This document shows positions 1-12,033 of a stretch of 64,000 nucleotides of DNA, piece by piece. The notes under the pieces were generated by a model. The model made no database searches and was not told where the DNA came from. It saw only the letters and a list, made by a program, of their open reading frames with translations. The stretch's first letter is position 1, and each line of letters opens with the position of its first letter. The stretch covers positions 38,338,108 through 38,402,107 of the forward strand of contig CM028378.1 of the NCBI GenBank assembly GCA_013146195.2. The letters run 5' to 3'. A program made the translations under genes and the position numbers. Source of the DNA: Codonopsis lanceolata (taxonomy: Eukaryota; Streptophyta; Magnoliopsida; Asterales; Campanulaceae).

Positions 1-1500
1 AGTTATACTGTTTAGTCTGTTGTTTTGTTTTTTGGGGTGATCTTGTAATTGTTTTGGTTGATCTTACTTTAATTAATGAATGAAGTTTGTTTCTTCAAAA
101 ATAATATTTTCTTCATTTTTAAATTATTGTCATCTTTGACTTGACACATCGTTTAAGAAAAAACAATTGATTGCATTATAAATATTAGTGAAATATGTGG
201 TTAACTTTAATGTTCTTGAGTATGTGACCATAATTAAAGTATGTGAAAAAAAATAAGAGTAAAGTGATATAAGTGTTTTCCTAAAAGAGAAAATTTTGAA
301 TGAAAACAATTATTTTAGAACGAACGAAAAATGAAAAAAAAGATAATTTAAAAACTGTGGATAGAATTAAAAATGGGTTGGACGAGTCGCAGATCTGTTT
401 GGGAGATTAAACCCGTCTCGAACTTATTGAATTTTAAAGGAAAAATTATGAGTCGATCTAATTTTTAAAGTTTTTAATCGCTCCAGTCCTATATATAAGC
501 AAAACTAATCGATTTCACACATATTAAAAAAGTAAGTTAAATTAGTTAAATTGTATTGATTGTATATAAAACAAAAGTATACTTACTAAAATACCCTTAA
601 ATATCTCACTCAAAACCGATGACAATTAATGCAATATTAACTCATTTCCATCAATTCATTATAACTCCTTTTATAATTAGTGACTTTTGTGTATAGGGAA
701 TATACACACATCTTGAAAAACAAAAGAATTACAAAGGGTATTTTTGGTACCAAACTTTTGAAAGTTGTGAGTAGAGTTTAATATGGTGATTTTTGCTTAT
801 ATTTAAGTCCACCAAAATTTGATATTTTTTGCTTATATATAGGTCCAAATTGAGTATTTTTTTTAAAACCATAAAAAGACATTTTTGGGGTAAAAAGACT
901 ACAATACCCTTAATGAGCATGAGACGCGCTACAAAAATGAATCGCGGTGCGGTACATTGACTATTGAATCGCAATGTATCAATTTTATTAAATTAATTTT
1001 TACACTACGATTCATCAGTTTAATTTTCTAGCCTATTTTTATATCGTGATACATCGCTATTTTAACCGCGATACATCAATGCTACTAACGTGATACATTA
1101 ATCCAATATTTTTATATCGCGATACAAAATTATAAAGAACCAAACCACGATGGTAGTTTCGAAACAATATTTTTAAAAATAAACTTTTATGATTGAAAAA
1201 ACAGAACAATAAACTTTTGAAATTACAAACTATCCAACAACAAAAAAAAGGGCCAAAATTTTACCCAATTTTAAAATGCATTACCAAACCCTATGATTAA
1301 AAATTTAAAAGCAGCAACGATCGTAGCAAATTTTAGAGGCAAAACCGGAGTTTTCTTACGAGGGTCACTTAACCACACGTGACATGACATGGTACGTCTA
1401 GTAAAAAGTTTTTCAAAAAGTTTCGCCGACCGAAAGTAACATCCCTCTTTCCAGTTTTACCCTTCTTTCCTCTTTCTCTCTGATACTAATACCTTCCCTC
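1..1500. other. AT-rich intergenic flank, no gene seen
   Basis: AT-rich sequence without a supported coding region. Short open frames (for example 729-974 on the minus strand) show no recognisable domain and no splice structure. The last 100 bases become CT-rich (1440-1530), as is common just upstream of plant transcription starts. No clear TATA box could be assigned to the gene that follows. Confidence 0.6.
930..1135. repeat. Cluster of 'atcgcgatacat'-like motifs
   Basis: About seven imperfect copies of a motif close to ATCGCGATACAT lie within 200 bases, in both orientations (for example near 939, 965, 1008, 1045, 1067, 1088 and 1115). The core TCGCGA is itself palindromic. The spacing is irregular, so this is not a simple tandem repeat. 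It may be a decayed repeat element; no function is assigned. Confidence 0.45.
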
Positions 1501-1528
1501 CCTTCGTCTTAGTCTTCCTCCAAAAGCA

Positions 1529-1552
1529 GACACACACACACACACACACACC
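1529..1552 (+). repeat. (CA)n microsatellite in probable 5' UTR
   Basis: An uninterrupted run of about 12 CA units sits roughly 40 bases upstream of the glucanase start codon, after a CT-rich stretch. It probably lies in the 5' UTR or core promoter. Length polymorphism is likely from its composition. Confidence 0.8.
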
Positions 1553-1588
1553 GAAGAAATTCTCCCAACTCGCACAGACTTTTCAGCC

Positions 1589-4152
1589 ATGGTGACTATA
1601 ACTTACACTTCTATTTTCTATCTCCTCCTCCTCCTTCACGTCGCCCATCTCACCAGTAAGTTTTTGATTTTGCACTACGCATTACCTGTTGCTTAATAAC
1701 TGGAGTATGAATCATTTTTCACTGTTCTGTAAGCATTAAAATCAACTGTTTTAATGGAGATTATTTGTAATGCTATGCTGATCTTGTATTTGGGTTTAAT
1801 AACTAAATCAAATATGCCAGAGCATTTTTGTTTTTTGCAAGGTATAGTTCTGTATGCACATGGTACAACAAGCTCTTCCCCTCTTTGGACATTGCGTACT
1901 ATGTTTTTGTGTAATACTAAGCTCACGTGTACTGTTATTCACAGATTCACAGTCTTTTATCGGTATAAATTATGGCCAGGTCGGGGACAACCTTCCACCG
2001 CCGTTGGAGACGGCGAAGTTACTTCAATCCACCTCAATCGAGAAAGTCCGTTTGTACGGAGCGGACCCGGCAATCATCAAGGCTTTGGCTAACACTAATA
2101 TCGGTATTGCTATCGGCGCAGCCAACGGCGACATACCTGCCATGGCATCCGACCCGAACTTTGCCAAAAATTGGATCAGTGCAAATGTACTTCCCTTTTA
2201 CCCGGCTAGCAAAATAATTCTCATCAACGTCGGGAACGAGGTGATGAGCTCCGGAGACCAGGGCTTAATGACACAACTGCTGCCGGCAATGCAAAATCTG
2301 CAAAATGCTCTTAATTCAGCTTCCCTTGGCGGGAAAATTAAGGTCTCAACGGTTCATTCCATGGCGGTGCTGAAGCAATCTGATCCCCCGTCTACTGGAA
2401 GCTTTGATCCGGCCATCGGAGATTTATTGAAGGGATTGTTGGGGTTCAATAAGGCTACTGGTTCCCCATTCACGATCAATCCGTATCCATTTTTCGCATA
2501 CCAGAGTGATCCGAGGCCCGAGACACTGGCGTTTTGCCTGTTTCAGCCAAACGCAGGCCGAGTTGACTCAGGCACGAATATTAAATACATGAACATGTTC
2601 GACGCACAGGTGAGTTGATTACCACTCAACATTGCAATTTTTCAGAATCTTTTTTCTTAGCTAAAAAGGGAAGGAATAGTTCACTTTGTGCTTATTACAC
2701 GGCATAAGTCTTCCAATTTAAGAATGTTGTTCTTATATTCTGATGCTTTTGCTCATGTGGAGGTAGATTCTGTCACTTTTTTCTATGGCAACGAAACAAC
2801 ACCTGGACTTGCACAATTGAACCATTAATTAGACTTTTAAAATTTTCATTTTCATTTTCTTACTTCTATTATTTATGAATCAGCATAACGCAGAATGATA
2901 TGGTTGTATGACAATTCACAACTTCATCACTTTAGCGATGATGGTGCAATGTGTTATTGCCTTCATTATCATAGATCAAATATTTGCATTTAGCTTGACC
3001 GGAGCAGCTAACCGTAAAGTATTAATTTGTAAGTATATAAATCCACTTGGATGCACGATGGTAAATTTTACAAGGAGGAAATAGTAGCACATCCTCCCAA
3101 ATTCGTGTCCTCGTTGCAAAATGCAAATGCACACAGTTTAAGAAAGTGACACTTTGGTATGAAAATCAAACTTATTTTGATTAAACAGAACAGATAGTGA
3201 CCCATTTTTTTACCTTCATTTGATCCTTCATTAACAACCATCTAATGCTTTGAAGGTGGATGCTGTAAGATCAGCATTGAACTCCATGGCCTTTAAAGAT
3301 GTTGAGATTGTGGTCGCTGAGACGGGTTGGCCATATAAAGGAGACAGCAATGAGGTTGGTCCAAGTGTTGATAACGCAAAGGCCTACAATGGCAATTTGA
3401 TTGTTCACCTTAGGTCCATGGTTGGAACCCCATTGATGCCCGGAAAATCGGTAGACACGTATCTTTTTGCATTGTATGACGAGGACTTGAAACCTGGACC
3501 AAGTTCGGAACGGTCATTTGGGCTTTTCAAGCCTGATTTATCGACCACTTATGATGCTGGACTTTCCAAGACTAGCCAGGTGAGAACTGGCAATGCTCAG
3601 TCCAGTTTGTTTCCTTAAAAGTAAAAACGTAACCTTCTTTTTTTTGTGTTGTGTTTTTAATATATCAAACTATCATTTTATTTGATAAATGATATTTCCG
3701 ATTAGAAGACTCCATCCATTCCAAAAACTCCGTCAACAAGCCCATCAACAACACCATCTACAACCCCATCAACAACTCCAAAGAAAGCAGTGTGGTGTGT
3801 GCCAAAGGCAGGTGTATCGGATGCCCAATTGCAAGAAAATCTGGATTATGTTTGTGGACATGGGTTCGATTGTGGGCCAATTCAACCAGGGGGTGCGTGT
3901 TTCGAACCAAACAATATTGTTTCACATGCTACTTATGCCATGAATCTTCTCTACCAAACTGCTGGCAGGGATCCATGGAACTGTGATTTTTCCCAAACAG
4001 CAACTTTATCATCCACTAATCCTAGTAAGTTTTCTTCGTGAGGTTATATATATTATCTCATTGTTTCCTCTCAAGACTTGCTCCAGTTATGATTTCTCTG
4101 AATAATTTTTGTAGGTTATAATGGTTGCACTTACCCGGGTGATAGTTCCTAA
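1589..4152 (+). CDS. Glucan endo-1,3-beta-glucosidase, GH17 with C-terminal X8 (CBM43) domain
   Basis: Five exons join in frame: 1589-1655, 1945-2609, 3256-3579, 3706-4024 and 4115-4152, giving 470 residues, all with GT-AG introns. Exon 1 encodes a Met plus a leucine-rich signal peptide. Exon 2 opens the GH17 domain (IGINYGQVGDNLP) and holds the acid/base glutamate in NVGNEV. Exon 3 holds the nucleophile in VVAETGWP. Exon 4 starts with a Pro/Ser/Thr linker (repeated STTP) and then the X8 domain (WCVPKAG, with cysteines at DYVCGHG, FDCGPI and WNCDF). Exon 5 ends the domain with NGCTYPGDSS. The family hydrolyses callose (1,3-beta-glucan) in the wall, and X8 binds it. Many relatives end in a hydrophobic GPI-anchor signal; this protein stops 8 residues after the last cysteine, so it is probably secreted and soluble. 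Both catalytic residues are present, so it looks functional. Confidence 0.93.
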
Positions 4153-4410
4153 AGGCATTAATTACGAAATGTATTTGGTTAGAGAATTATCGTATCTTCT
4201 CAATAATGAGGTATATATTGGGCAACAACTGAACAACAGAGCAGAAATAAGTTTAGTTGCACGTACCGAATGTGAAGACCGGGGATCACGGCTTCAGCTT
4301 GGTTTGTGACATTTGATAATTGTCTATATATATAATTTGAAGTGGTTGATTTCAGTTTGTAATTGTAAATGAAATATAACTAGTGTGAAGGTGTTCTGCA
4401 CTTGAATATG

Positions 4411-4432
4411 TAACGTGTAGGTGTAGTATTAC
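4411..4432 (+). repeat. Left copy of a 22-bp direct repeat bounding the 34-kb insertion complex
   Basis: The 22 bases beginning TAACGTG and ending GTATTAC, directly before the Copia LTR, recur exactly at 38768-38789. They lie in the 3' flank of the glucanase gene. Read together, the two copies look like the original target sequence now separated by about 34 kb of inserted DNA. Confidence 0.75.
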
Positions 4433-4920
4433 TGAAGGATATATCATAAATATATCAAACAAGTTCGCTATCAAAACAGTAATTAAGGATTACCTTTATG
4501 CGAACTAGAGTCTTGTACGCAACGGAAGAATTTCGCTTGAGCTACGATTTTCGTATGCCAAGATCTACGAACCTGCAAGTCTCTTTCGTCGGATTGATAT
4601 CACGGATCACGGATATCAATACTGGTTCACACCGCAAATCCAAGCCTCTTGATGGTTAGGCTAGAGAGAGTATTTTGGTGAGATAGAATTAGGGAGAGAA
4701 AGGAGGGCGGCAACTCTAAGGAGACGTGTTCTCCAATTGTGTGATTAGGGTTTTATCTCTTTAGTTGCCCTATTTATATTATTACAAGAAACCTATTTCT
4801 TGTAGGTTAAGTTAATCCTAAACCCACTTGGATTAGGATACTAATTAACCAAAAATAATATAAATATTATTTTCATGTGGGCGGGACTAAATAATCGGGC
4901 CGCAAGCCCAATTACCAACA
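4433..4920 (-). repeat. 3' LTR of the Copia element
   Basis: It starts TGAAGGATATAT and ends ATTACCAACA on the plus strand, giving TG...CA termini. The same 488 bp recurs at the right end with scattered substitutions. Confidence 0.92.
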
Positions 4921-4934
4921 TCTCCCACTCGAAC
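4921..4934 (-). other. Polypurine tract of the Copia element
   Basis: On the minus strand the sequence GAGTGGGAGA lies directly before the 3' LTR start TGTTGG. This is the standard position and composition of the plus-strand primer in Copia elements. Confidence 0.8.
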
Positions 4935-6011
4935 ACATGGACTCACCTCTCTAACCACATCGTATCATCAAAACCCGTTAAACACTGCCTCTTCATACTG
5001 GAAGTGAAGCGTGCGTCATGACGAGAAAGATAAAGGGTGGAGCGCTATACCAAATCACCATCTGACCAGCATAGAACGTCCTCGTTAGAAAACAAAACTC
5101 GTCTATACCCCAGACCGTATATATATACATCAATTTAAGCATCCTCAATCCCTCAAGAGCGGTGCTTAAAACTCAATATGTTTGTGTATCAAGATCAATC
5201 TCTTGAACCGTATGTTCAATATGATCGCCATGACATTGAAACACAAAAATAGAGATGCATATCATACTATCTTCCTTAGACTCTCATATTAATCACTCTT
5301 GGTTAACTGCTTTCCCAACAATGTTCCGTAGGATTGTATGTGCATAGCCCGTTGGTCGGCATGCCAAAGTAGCATCATCAACGTCCAAGTTCATAATATA
5401 GTTCTAAGTCACATAGGGTATAATTGTGATCTGGATTTGATCACTAGAACTCACACAGTGATGAAGCAGGGATCATTCAATCACTTTCTTAAGTCGCATT
5501 ATAGTCACATACAGTATGAAGTGTATGATATGACGGAACTCCCACACGAAGCAGGCATGTCATGCTCAAACGTCATACGAACATTAGTCTAGCCGCCTCT
5601 TCTGGCGTCTAACTTGAGTACTTAAAAGCAGTCACTCTTCTAGTGACTCTCTTTTAAGATCTCACATTCGGACCTTTCCTTGGGATATAAAGTCGACCTC
5701 ATAAAAGGTCTCATCTTGGCCGTATGCCAAGGCGATAAATGTAAACGTCATTTGCGTACCCCCCTTTGTAGGTACCAAAGACTTTTACTATCTCAACTTG
5801 CTCGCCCATCTGGCGACAAGGTGAATTACCCGTGTGAGAGGGTCAATTCAATATCCACGACATCTTTTAATCAAAAATATATATGCCACACAATTTCATA
5901 TCAAAATATCCAATTAACATATAAAAGGAACAAAATGAAACTGCAATTTATTCAAACGATAATGAATAATAATCAAATGTCATCATAAGTGTTCTCAGAA
6001 TAAAAGTCAAA
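4935..6011 (-). other. 3' non-coding interior of the Copia element
   Basis: About 1.1 kb between the RNase H end and the 3' LTR. Open frames on the plus strand here (5338-5592, 5680-5988) show no known domain and run antisense to the element, so they are not called as genes. Confidence 0.6.
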
Positions 6012-7514
6012 TCCTACGAAGCCCTAGACCCAACATGTGATCCTGAAAGATCTCTCTAGCTAGAGGTTTAGTCATAGGGTCGGCTAACCTGCTTCTAGTA
6101 GGAATATATTCTAGAACAGCTTTCTTTTCTGCAACCATGTCTCAAGCGAAATGATATTTGATGTTAATGTGTTTCGTCTTCCCATGGTACTTGGGATCTT
6201 TAGTGTAACCTAAAGTTGTCATGCTGTCACAAGCAATGACTACAGGACGATCCACATGCGTCGTAACATCAAGATGTTAGAGAAAACTCCTCAACCACAC
6301 AGCTTCTTGAACCGCAGCTGAGCAAGCCATGTACTCTGACTCCATCGTAGATAGGGCGGTGCTAGTTTGTCGCTTGCTACTCCAAGAGATAGCTCCACCA
6401 CCAAGGAGGAAAGCGTAGCCCGAAGTAGATTTATAACCATCTACATCTCCAGCCCAATCCGCGTCAGTGAAACCTTTCAAGCTCAAATCCCCACCTTGGT
6501 AACACAGAGTTAAATTTGTGGTTCCCACCAAGTAACGCAGAACCCTCTTCACTGCCATCCAGTGTTGAGGTCCAAGATTACTTTGGAATCGACTCAACAT
6601 CCCAACTGCAAAGCATAGGTCAGGCCGAGTACACACCATAGCATACATCAAGCTTTCTACCGCATTTGCATATGGAGTCGTAGACATTCTCTTCTTTCTT
6701 TTTCATTCTTAGGGCATTGGTTTGTGCTAAGGACACATCCTTTTTCCATTGGAGTGACAACGGGTTTTGAGTTTGTCATGCCAAATAGTTCGATAACTTT
6801 CTTAATGTAAGTCTCTTGAGACAAACCAAGAAATCTTTTCGAACGATCTCTAATGACTTTTACTCCAAGCACATAGCTTGCTTCACCCAAGTCTGTCATA
6901 TCGAAAAGCGCAGACAGCCACTCTTTAGTGGCATTTATCATCTCCATATCATTCCCAGCTAGTAGGATGTCATCAACATATAATGACAGAATCAAGATCT
7001 TTTTCTTGGATCGTTTAATATACACACAGTGGTCTTCCTCAATCATCACAAAGCCAATTGAGGTTATCGCTTGGTGAAAGCGAATGTACCACTGTCTAGA
7101 TGATTGTTTGAGACCATAAATGGAACGTTTGAGTCGGCACACTTCGCGCTCTTGTCCCTTGACTTCAAAACCCTCGGTTGAGTCATATAGATCTCTTCAT
7201 CTAGTTCTCCATTGAGAAATGCGCTTTTAACATCCATCGATAAAGTTCTAGATCCATGTGTGCTACTATCGCTAGGATTAGGCGAGCAGAGGAAAATCTC
7301 ACCATGGGGAGAATGTCTCCTCATAGTCTAAACCTCTCTTTGGGTAAAGCCTTTCGCCACAAGCGTGCCTTATATTTGTCAATTGATCCATACGCCTTTC
7401 GCTTGACTTTGAAAACCCATTTGTTTCCAATAGTCTTGCGACCTTCGGAAAATCAACTAACTCCCAAACACGATTCTTTTTCATAGAGGAAATTTCATCT
7501 TCCATTGCAGTCAT
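6012..7514 (-). pseudogene. Copia reverse transcriptase and RNase H, decayed
   Basis: Minus-strand segments read as reverse transcriptase: SMDVKSAFLNGELDEEIYM, then SIYGLKQSSRQWY, then the catalytic LYVDDILLAGND. RNase H follows with STMESEYMACSAAVQEAVW and the C-terminal HINIKYHF-type region near 6150. The reading frame changes near 7100-7320 and near 6660-6690, so the polyprotein is broken. It belongs to the Copia element and served replication of that element only. Confidence 0.9.
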
Positions 7515-7599
7515 CCATTCACTGTTTGTAGGTAAAGAAAGGCTTCTTTGAGCGATGTAGGCTCACTAGAATTGAAAGAAGTAGTTAGGAAAGATTCCT

Positions 7600-9052
7600 C
7601 TTCGATCGCGAATCGGCGGCGAGGTATATTTCCACGTTTACTTCTTCGTTCTAGTATCGACTCCCACTAGAATCCGTACTCCCACCTCGGATGAAGATCA
7701 CCTTGACTCTCATTGGCGACTTCCATAGGTTCAACCTCATGTTGTACCATAGGATTAGGTTGAGGCAATTCCCCACCTTCGCCAAAAGATGTCATGTATT
7801 CTTCTTCCATCTCAAAAAGTTCAAAGTCTTTCCTAACTTCACCTATCGTGGAAATCATTCTCAATGAAATCAACATTCTTGGCGACTCGATTCAGTATTC
7901 CTTCATTAGGTTTTCCACCGTACATAACATAACCCTTTGAGGTATCTGAATACCTTATGAAAACACACTTGTTTCCTCTAGGGCCTAGTTTTCCAAACTT
8001 ATTGGAAGTACTATGGACATAACCTTGCACAACCCCAAGGATGAAGATGCCCCAATTTAGGCTTCTCACCTTTCCAAAGTTCATAAGGGGTTGTGGGAAC
8101 TGACTTAGAAGGCACTCGGTTAAGTATGTAGGCGGCAGTCATTAGCGCATCCCCCAAAACGAAATTAGGAGGTTGGCCGTGCCATCATCGACCTAACCAT
8201 TTCCAACAATGTTCGATTCCTTCGTTCTACAACACCATTTTGTTGCGGAGTTCTAGGAATTGTCAATCGTGCGTATTCCTTTTTCTCACACAATTCTTTA
8301 AATTGATCGATAAATACTCACGGCCTGGGTTCTAAAAGTTTTTAAGCTTTTATCCTTTTGATTCTCAACCTCTAGAAAGCGCTCAAAACACTTGAGAGCT
8401 TCATCGCGGTGAGAAATAAGGTAAACATAACCATAGCGTGTGTAGTCATCGATAAAAGTGAGAAAATAGGAAGCTCCATGGACGTGCCTTAACATTCATT
8501 GGTCCGCAAATGTCCGAATGGACTAACTCTAATGGGTGTGTGGCTCTTTTGCCTTACCAAAAGGCTTTCGGCAAGCTTTTCTGCCAAACAAGATTCACAC
8601 AAGGGTAGGTTGACTTTCTTTGAGAGACCCCAATAGGCCTTCTCTAGCCAATCTAGTCATCCTATCTTTTCCTATATGTCCAAGTCTAGCATGCCACAAC
8701 TCAGAATTAGAATCATCATAAACCATGCAAGAAGAAGAATTAAGAGAAGAATTATGGGAATCCAACAAATCTAATTTAAAGAAATTATCTGACAAAGAAC
8801 CATGTCCCAAAACCTCATCACCAAAACAAATATCCAAGTGATCATTACTAAAATTAAAAGAATATCCATGTCTTAGCAATTCTACTACTGATAGTAGATT
8901 ATGTCGAATTCCAGGTGCATAAAGAACTTCATGAAGGGTCAATGTGTGTCCACTCCGCAATTGAAGTTGGTATGACCCAACTCCTTTGACTTCAACATTT
9001 AACCTGTTTCCAATGAAAATTCTTCTTGTACCGGCGGGAACTTTTCGATAAT
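7600..9052 (-). pseudogene. Copia protease end, GAG-pre-integrase and integrase, decayed
   Basis: The segment at 8595-8960 contains a protease tail (LYAPGIRHNLLSV) followed by the GAG-pre-integrase motif SELWHARLGHIGKDRM. The integrase core follows at 8298-8495 (SYFLTFIDDYTRYGYVYL) and its C-terminal part at 7839-8084 (LGPRGNKCVFIRY). The expected protease motif DSGA just upstream is disrupted, reading VDCRLSSTKHVTR. Frame changes separate all pieces. It sits between gag and RT, as in other Copia elements. Confidence 0.87.
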
Positions 9053-10022
9053 CTACAAATCCTTCTCGATCCTCGTCACATGTTTGGTTGAGCTGAGTCT
9101 ACAATCCACACAGGAGAGAGTCACCAATAAAACATGAGAGCAAACAAAACTTTGCATGGAGATAGGATTAAGTGATACCTTCTTGGGCTCAGGACAAGTC
9201 CGAGCAAAATGACCCAAGGCACCACAGTTGTAGCACTTCTGCTTAGCAATATTCTTTTTGCCTCTACGACGTTTAGCAATCTTGTCACTTTTGGGGCCCA
9301 AATTCTGAGTCTTCTTGCTTTTAGTTTGTCTCTTGCGTTGCCCGTGTGGCTTGCGCGGACCCTCAAGGGAAACAAGAGCAAGATCACGAGTCGCAGCACT
9401 TATCACGCGATTCGCTTCATGACACTCAGCCTCAAGCTCAACATGGTGAGATACATCTGCAAAAGTTTGAATGGAGTCTGTATGGGTCAAAATACGCCTC
9501 AAACCACTCCAAGAATCAGGCAGTGAACGAATCACCACTTGAACTTGCCTCATCGCTAAGACAGTAACCAGCTTTAAGATCACGAATCATTCCGGACATC
9601 TCACGTAGTTGTTCAAGAATGTTTCGTTTATGGTCAATCTTATAGCTTTCAAACTTGTAGGTCAAAGTCCTTAACTTTGTAGCAGAAGTATTCCCATAAA
9701 TGCGCTTAATTTGGTCCCACATATGTTTAGCAGTCAGGCAGTCTTCAAACTCGCCAATCAGATCATTATGCATGCTACTCAGCATAGTAAAGCGTGCACA
9801 TCGATCTTTCTTTTTCCAGTCAAGGAATTCCTGCATTTTCTAGCGATGTTGGGCGATGGTCAAGTTACTCATCTCTGGTTCTACCATCACAGTATCAAGG
9901 TTGTCAAGAACCTCTTGCTCGTTTAGCAAGTACGTGATTTTCCTTTGCCAAACACCATAGTTTGAGCCATCTAATTTCTCACCCTTATATTAAGGTCAGC
10001 GATTACATTCTGAGAAGCCATT
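9053..10022 (-). pseudogene. Copia gag with CCHC zinc knuckle, decayed
   Basis: The likely start is the ATG at 10020-10022 (MASQNVIADL). A gag core follows (KKKDRCARFTMLSSMHNDL, then a region ending in LREMSGMIRDLKAGYCLSDE), and a zinc knuckle reads CYNCGALGHFARTC near 9200. An early stop after about 16 residues and at least two frame changes break the protein. It would have formed the retrotransposon capsid and bound RNA through the knuckle. Confidence 0.88.
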
Positions 10023-11420
10023 TCACTACAATTTGTTGCAAAAAAAAGACATAAGCATATATATATATTTTGATTCACTTTTGTTTTAAAAAATCAATTA
10101 CTAAATATAATCACATCATACACGTAAGGAGGGAAAATCCGCGAGGCTCGTAATCACAACCAAAGTATGCACAACGTGAAAACATTCATAAATTGATAAT
10201 TTAAACACAAAAAATGATAGAACAAATCCATCAAGTACAAATCATGTACATAAATATTTTCACTACTGAAAATAAATTTATTGGGTCTCGTATAGTCCCA
10301 ATCGCAATTTTAGAGCCCAAAACGACAATTAAATATGCTAAAAATGACTTAAAAATAGCTTAAAATTCACAAAGAATTTTAAAAAATTCCAGAACAGTCC
10401 CAAACAACCCTAAACAGTCACATAATGACAAAACAGCCCCTGAATATTATTTTTGTAATTTTTAAAAAACAGAAAACAGGTTTTTACACTCTGAAAAATC
10501 AAAAACAAATATTTACAGGCTGAATTGATCAAAACAGACCACCATTGACTCGACGGCCAAAACAGAGCCGACGCACCGCCGCTTGTTCATCTGAGTTTAC
10601 AGCACGCGCTTCACGCGCCACCTGCGCGTGTGGGCTTCCTTCCAAGCCGATCGGGCGGTGGATCGGGCTTTGTGGCCGACGTGGCATGTGGCACCGACGT
10701 GGCACGATGACGCCGCCAGGGTTTTTGAAGTGGGCCCCACTGATGACGTGGCGTGACGTGCCACGCCATCGGGCCAACGTTGACCGCTGACCACGGCCGA
10801 TCGATGCTCCGCACGCCGCCGGAGAGTGACGTCCACGCGCCGCCTTCCGGTGGTCCAATGACTGCGCGGCTGGTGGCGTTGGACTCGACTCATCAAGTAC
10901 TTCTTATTGGTGTACTTTTTACCTCGAAAGGAGTGCCCAAAATGGCACGTGTATCGAGGCCGAGAGTGGGTCGTTTTAGGTCGAATTTTTAACCCTAAAA
11001 ATCGATTCGCGAAGGGCCAACTTCGCGACGCCATAAAACGTTCATTTTAAGTCCAAATTAAGCATATAATATGTCGTTGGAAAGCCCTCACGGAGTACAA
11101 CAAGTACAGTCCATAAAATCACGATTTCACAGAACATAAACAGGTCGAATCAGCACGCAAAGTTTCGGAAAAAACTGTTTTCAACAAAACTTGGGTTTGC
11201 GATATTTTGAAAAATACCCAACGGAATTCAACGAGAATTTAATATGTTGTTCGCCTCGTCGTAGGGAACTCAGACATATAAATTTTTCTCGAAAATTTTA
11301 AAGTTTTACACATAAAATAATAAAACTCATTTGTTTCGTTATCCGATAAAACTTTTAAACAAACCCAAAAACAAAAGCATGCGATTCATGGCATAACAAT
11401 ACGAGCAATCAAGCAATATG
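10023..11420 (-). other. Long leader of the Copia element with a GC-rich block
   Basis: 1.4 kb between the primer-binding site and gag. Positions 10530-11030 are strongly GC-rich compared with all surroundings, and they produce several overlapping open frames on both strands that look like compositional artefacts. Nothing coding is supported. The block could be a structured RNA leader or an acquired host fragment. Confidence 0.55.
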
Positions 11421-11432
11421 GCTCTGATACCA
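11421..11432 (-). other. Primer-binding site (initiator tRNA-Met)
   Basis: On the minus strand TGGTATCAGAGC lies one base inside the 5' LTR. This is the standard complement to the 3' end of plant initiator methionine tRNA used by Copia elements. It fixes the element's orientation. Confidence 0.92.
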
Positions 11433-11433
11433 A

Positions 11434-11921
11434 TGAAGGATATATCATAAATATATCAAACAAGTTCGCTATCAAAACAGTAATTAAGGATTACCTTTAT
11501 GCGAACTAGAGCCTTGTACGCAGCGGAAGAATTTCGCTTGAGCTACGATCTTCGTATGCCAAGTTCTACGAACCTGCAAGTCTCTCTCGTCGGATTGATA
11601 TCACGGATCACAGATATCAATACTGGTTCACACCGCAAATCCAAGCCTCTTGATGGTTAGGCTAGAGAGAGTATTTTGGTGAGATAGAATTAGGGAGAGA
11701 GAGGAGGGCGGCAACTCTAAGGAGACGTGTTCTCCAATTGTGTGATTAGGGTTTTATCTCTTTAGTTGCCCTATTTATATTATTACAAGAAACATATTTC
11801 TTGTAGGTTAAGTCAATCCTAAACCCACTTGGATTAGGATACTAATTAACCAAAAATAATATAAATATTATTTCCATATGAGCGGGACTAAATAATCGGG
11901 TCGCAAGCCCAATTACCAATA
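11434..11921 (-). repeat. 5' LTR of the Copia element
   Basis: 488 bp matching 4433-4920. Its outer terminus reads CCAATA where the other LTR has CCAACA, so the terminal TG (minus strand) has become TA. The right flank begins TCTCC. Confidence 0.9.
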
Positions 11922-12033
11922 TCTCCAGCCACAACATCACCAAACTCACCCCTACTAGCTACCTAGCATGGAAGCTTCAAGTTGAATTCATGCTCATCGG
12001 GTACGATCTGTACAAATTCTTCAATGGCACCTT
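11922..12033 (-). repeat. Inverted-repeat arm A, outer part (Copia gag fragment)
   Basis: This is the reverse complement of about 38656-38767. Translated on the plus strand it reads SHNITKLTPTSYLAWKLQVE and continues into GYDLYKFFNG, a Copia gag N-terminal region of a family different from the neighbouring element. The arm breaks off at the CACTA-like insertion and resumes at 20900. Confidence 0.88.

Larger units (their letters stand above)
4433..11921 (-). mobile_element. Ty1/Copia LTR retrotransposon, minus strand, decayed coding region
   Basis: Two near-identical 488-bp LTRs (4433-4920 and 11434-11921) bound a 6.5-kb interior. Read on the minus strand, the order is 5' LTR, primer-binding site, a 1.4-kb leader, gag, protease, integrase, reverse transcriptase, RNase H, a 1.1-kb 3' region, polypurine tract and 3' LTR. 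Integrase before RT is the Copia order. Several frameshifts and stops make it non-autonomous. The LTRs differ at few positions, so the insertion is fairly young. The 5 bases outside the two LTRs (ATTAC and TCTCC) do not match, so no ordinary target duplication is visible. Confidence 0.93.

Noticed and set aside
5338..5988. Plus-strand frames in the 3' part of the minus-strand Copia element
   Set aside because: They are antisense to the element and show no recognisable domain.
10529..11034. Overlapping GC-rich open frames on both strands in the Copia leader
   Set aside because: High GC content removes stop codons in all frames. No domain, no splice structure, and the frames overlap one another antisense.
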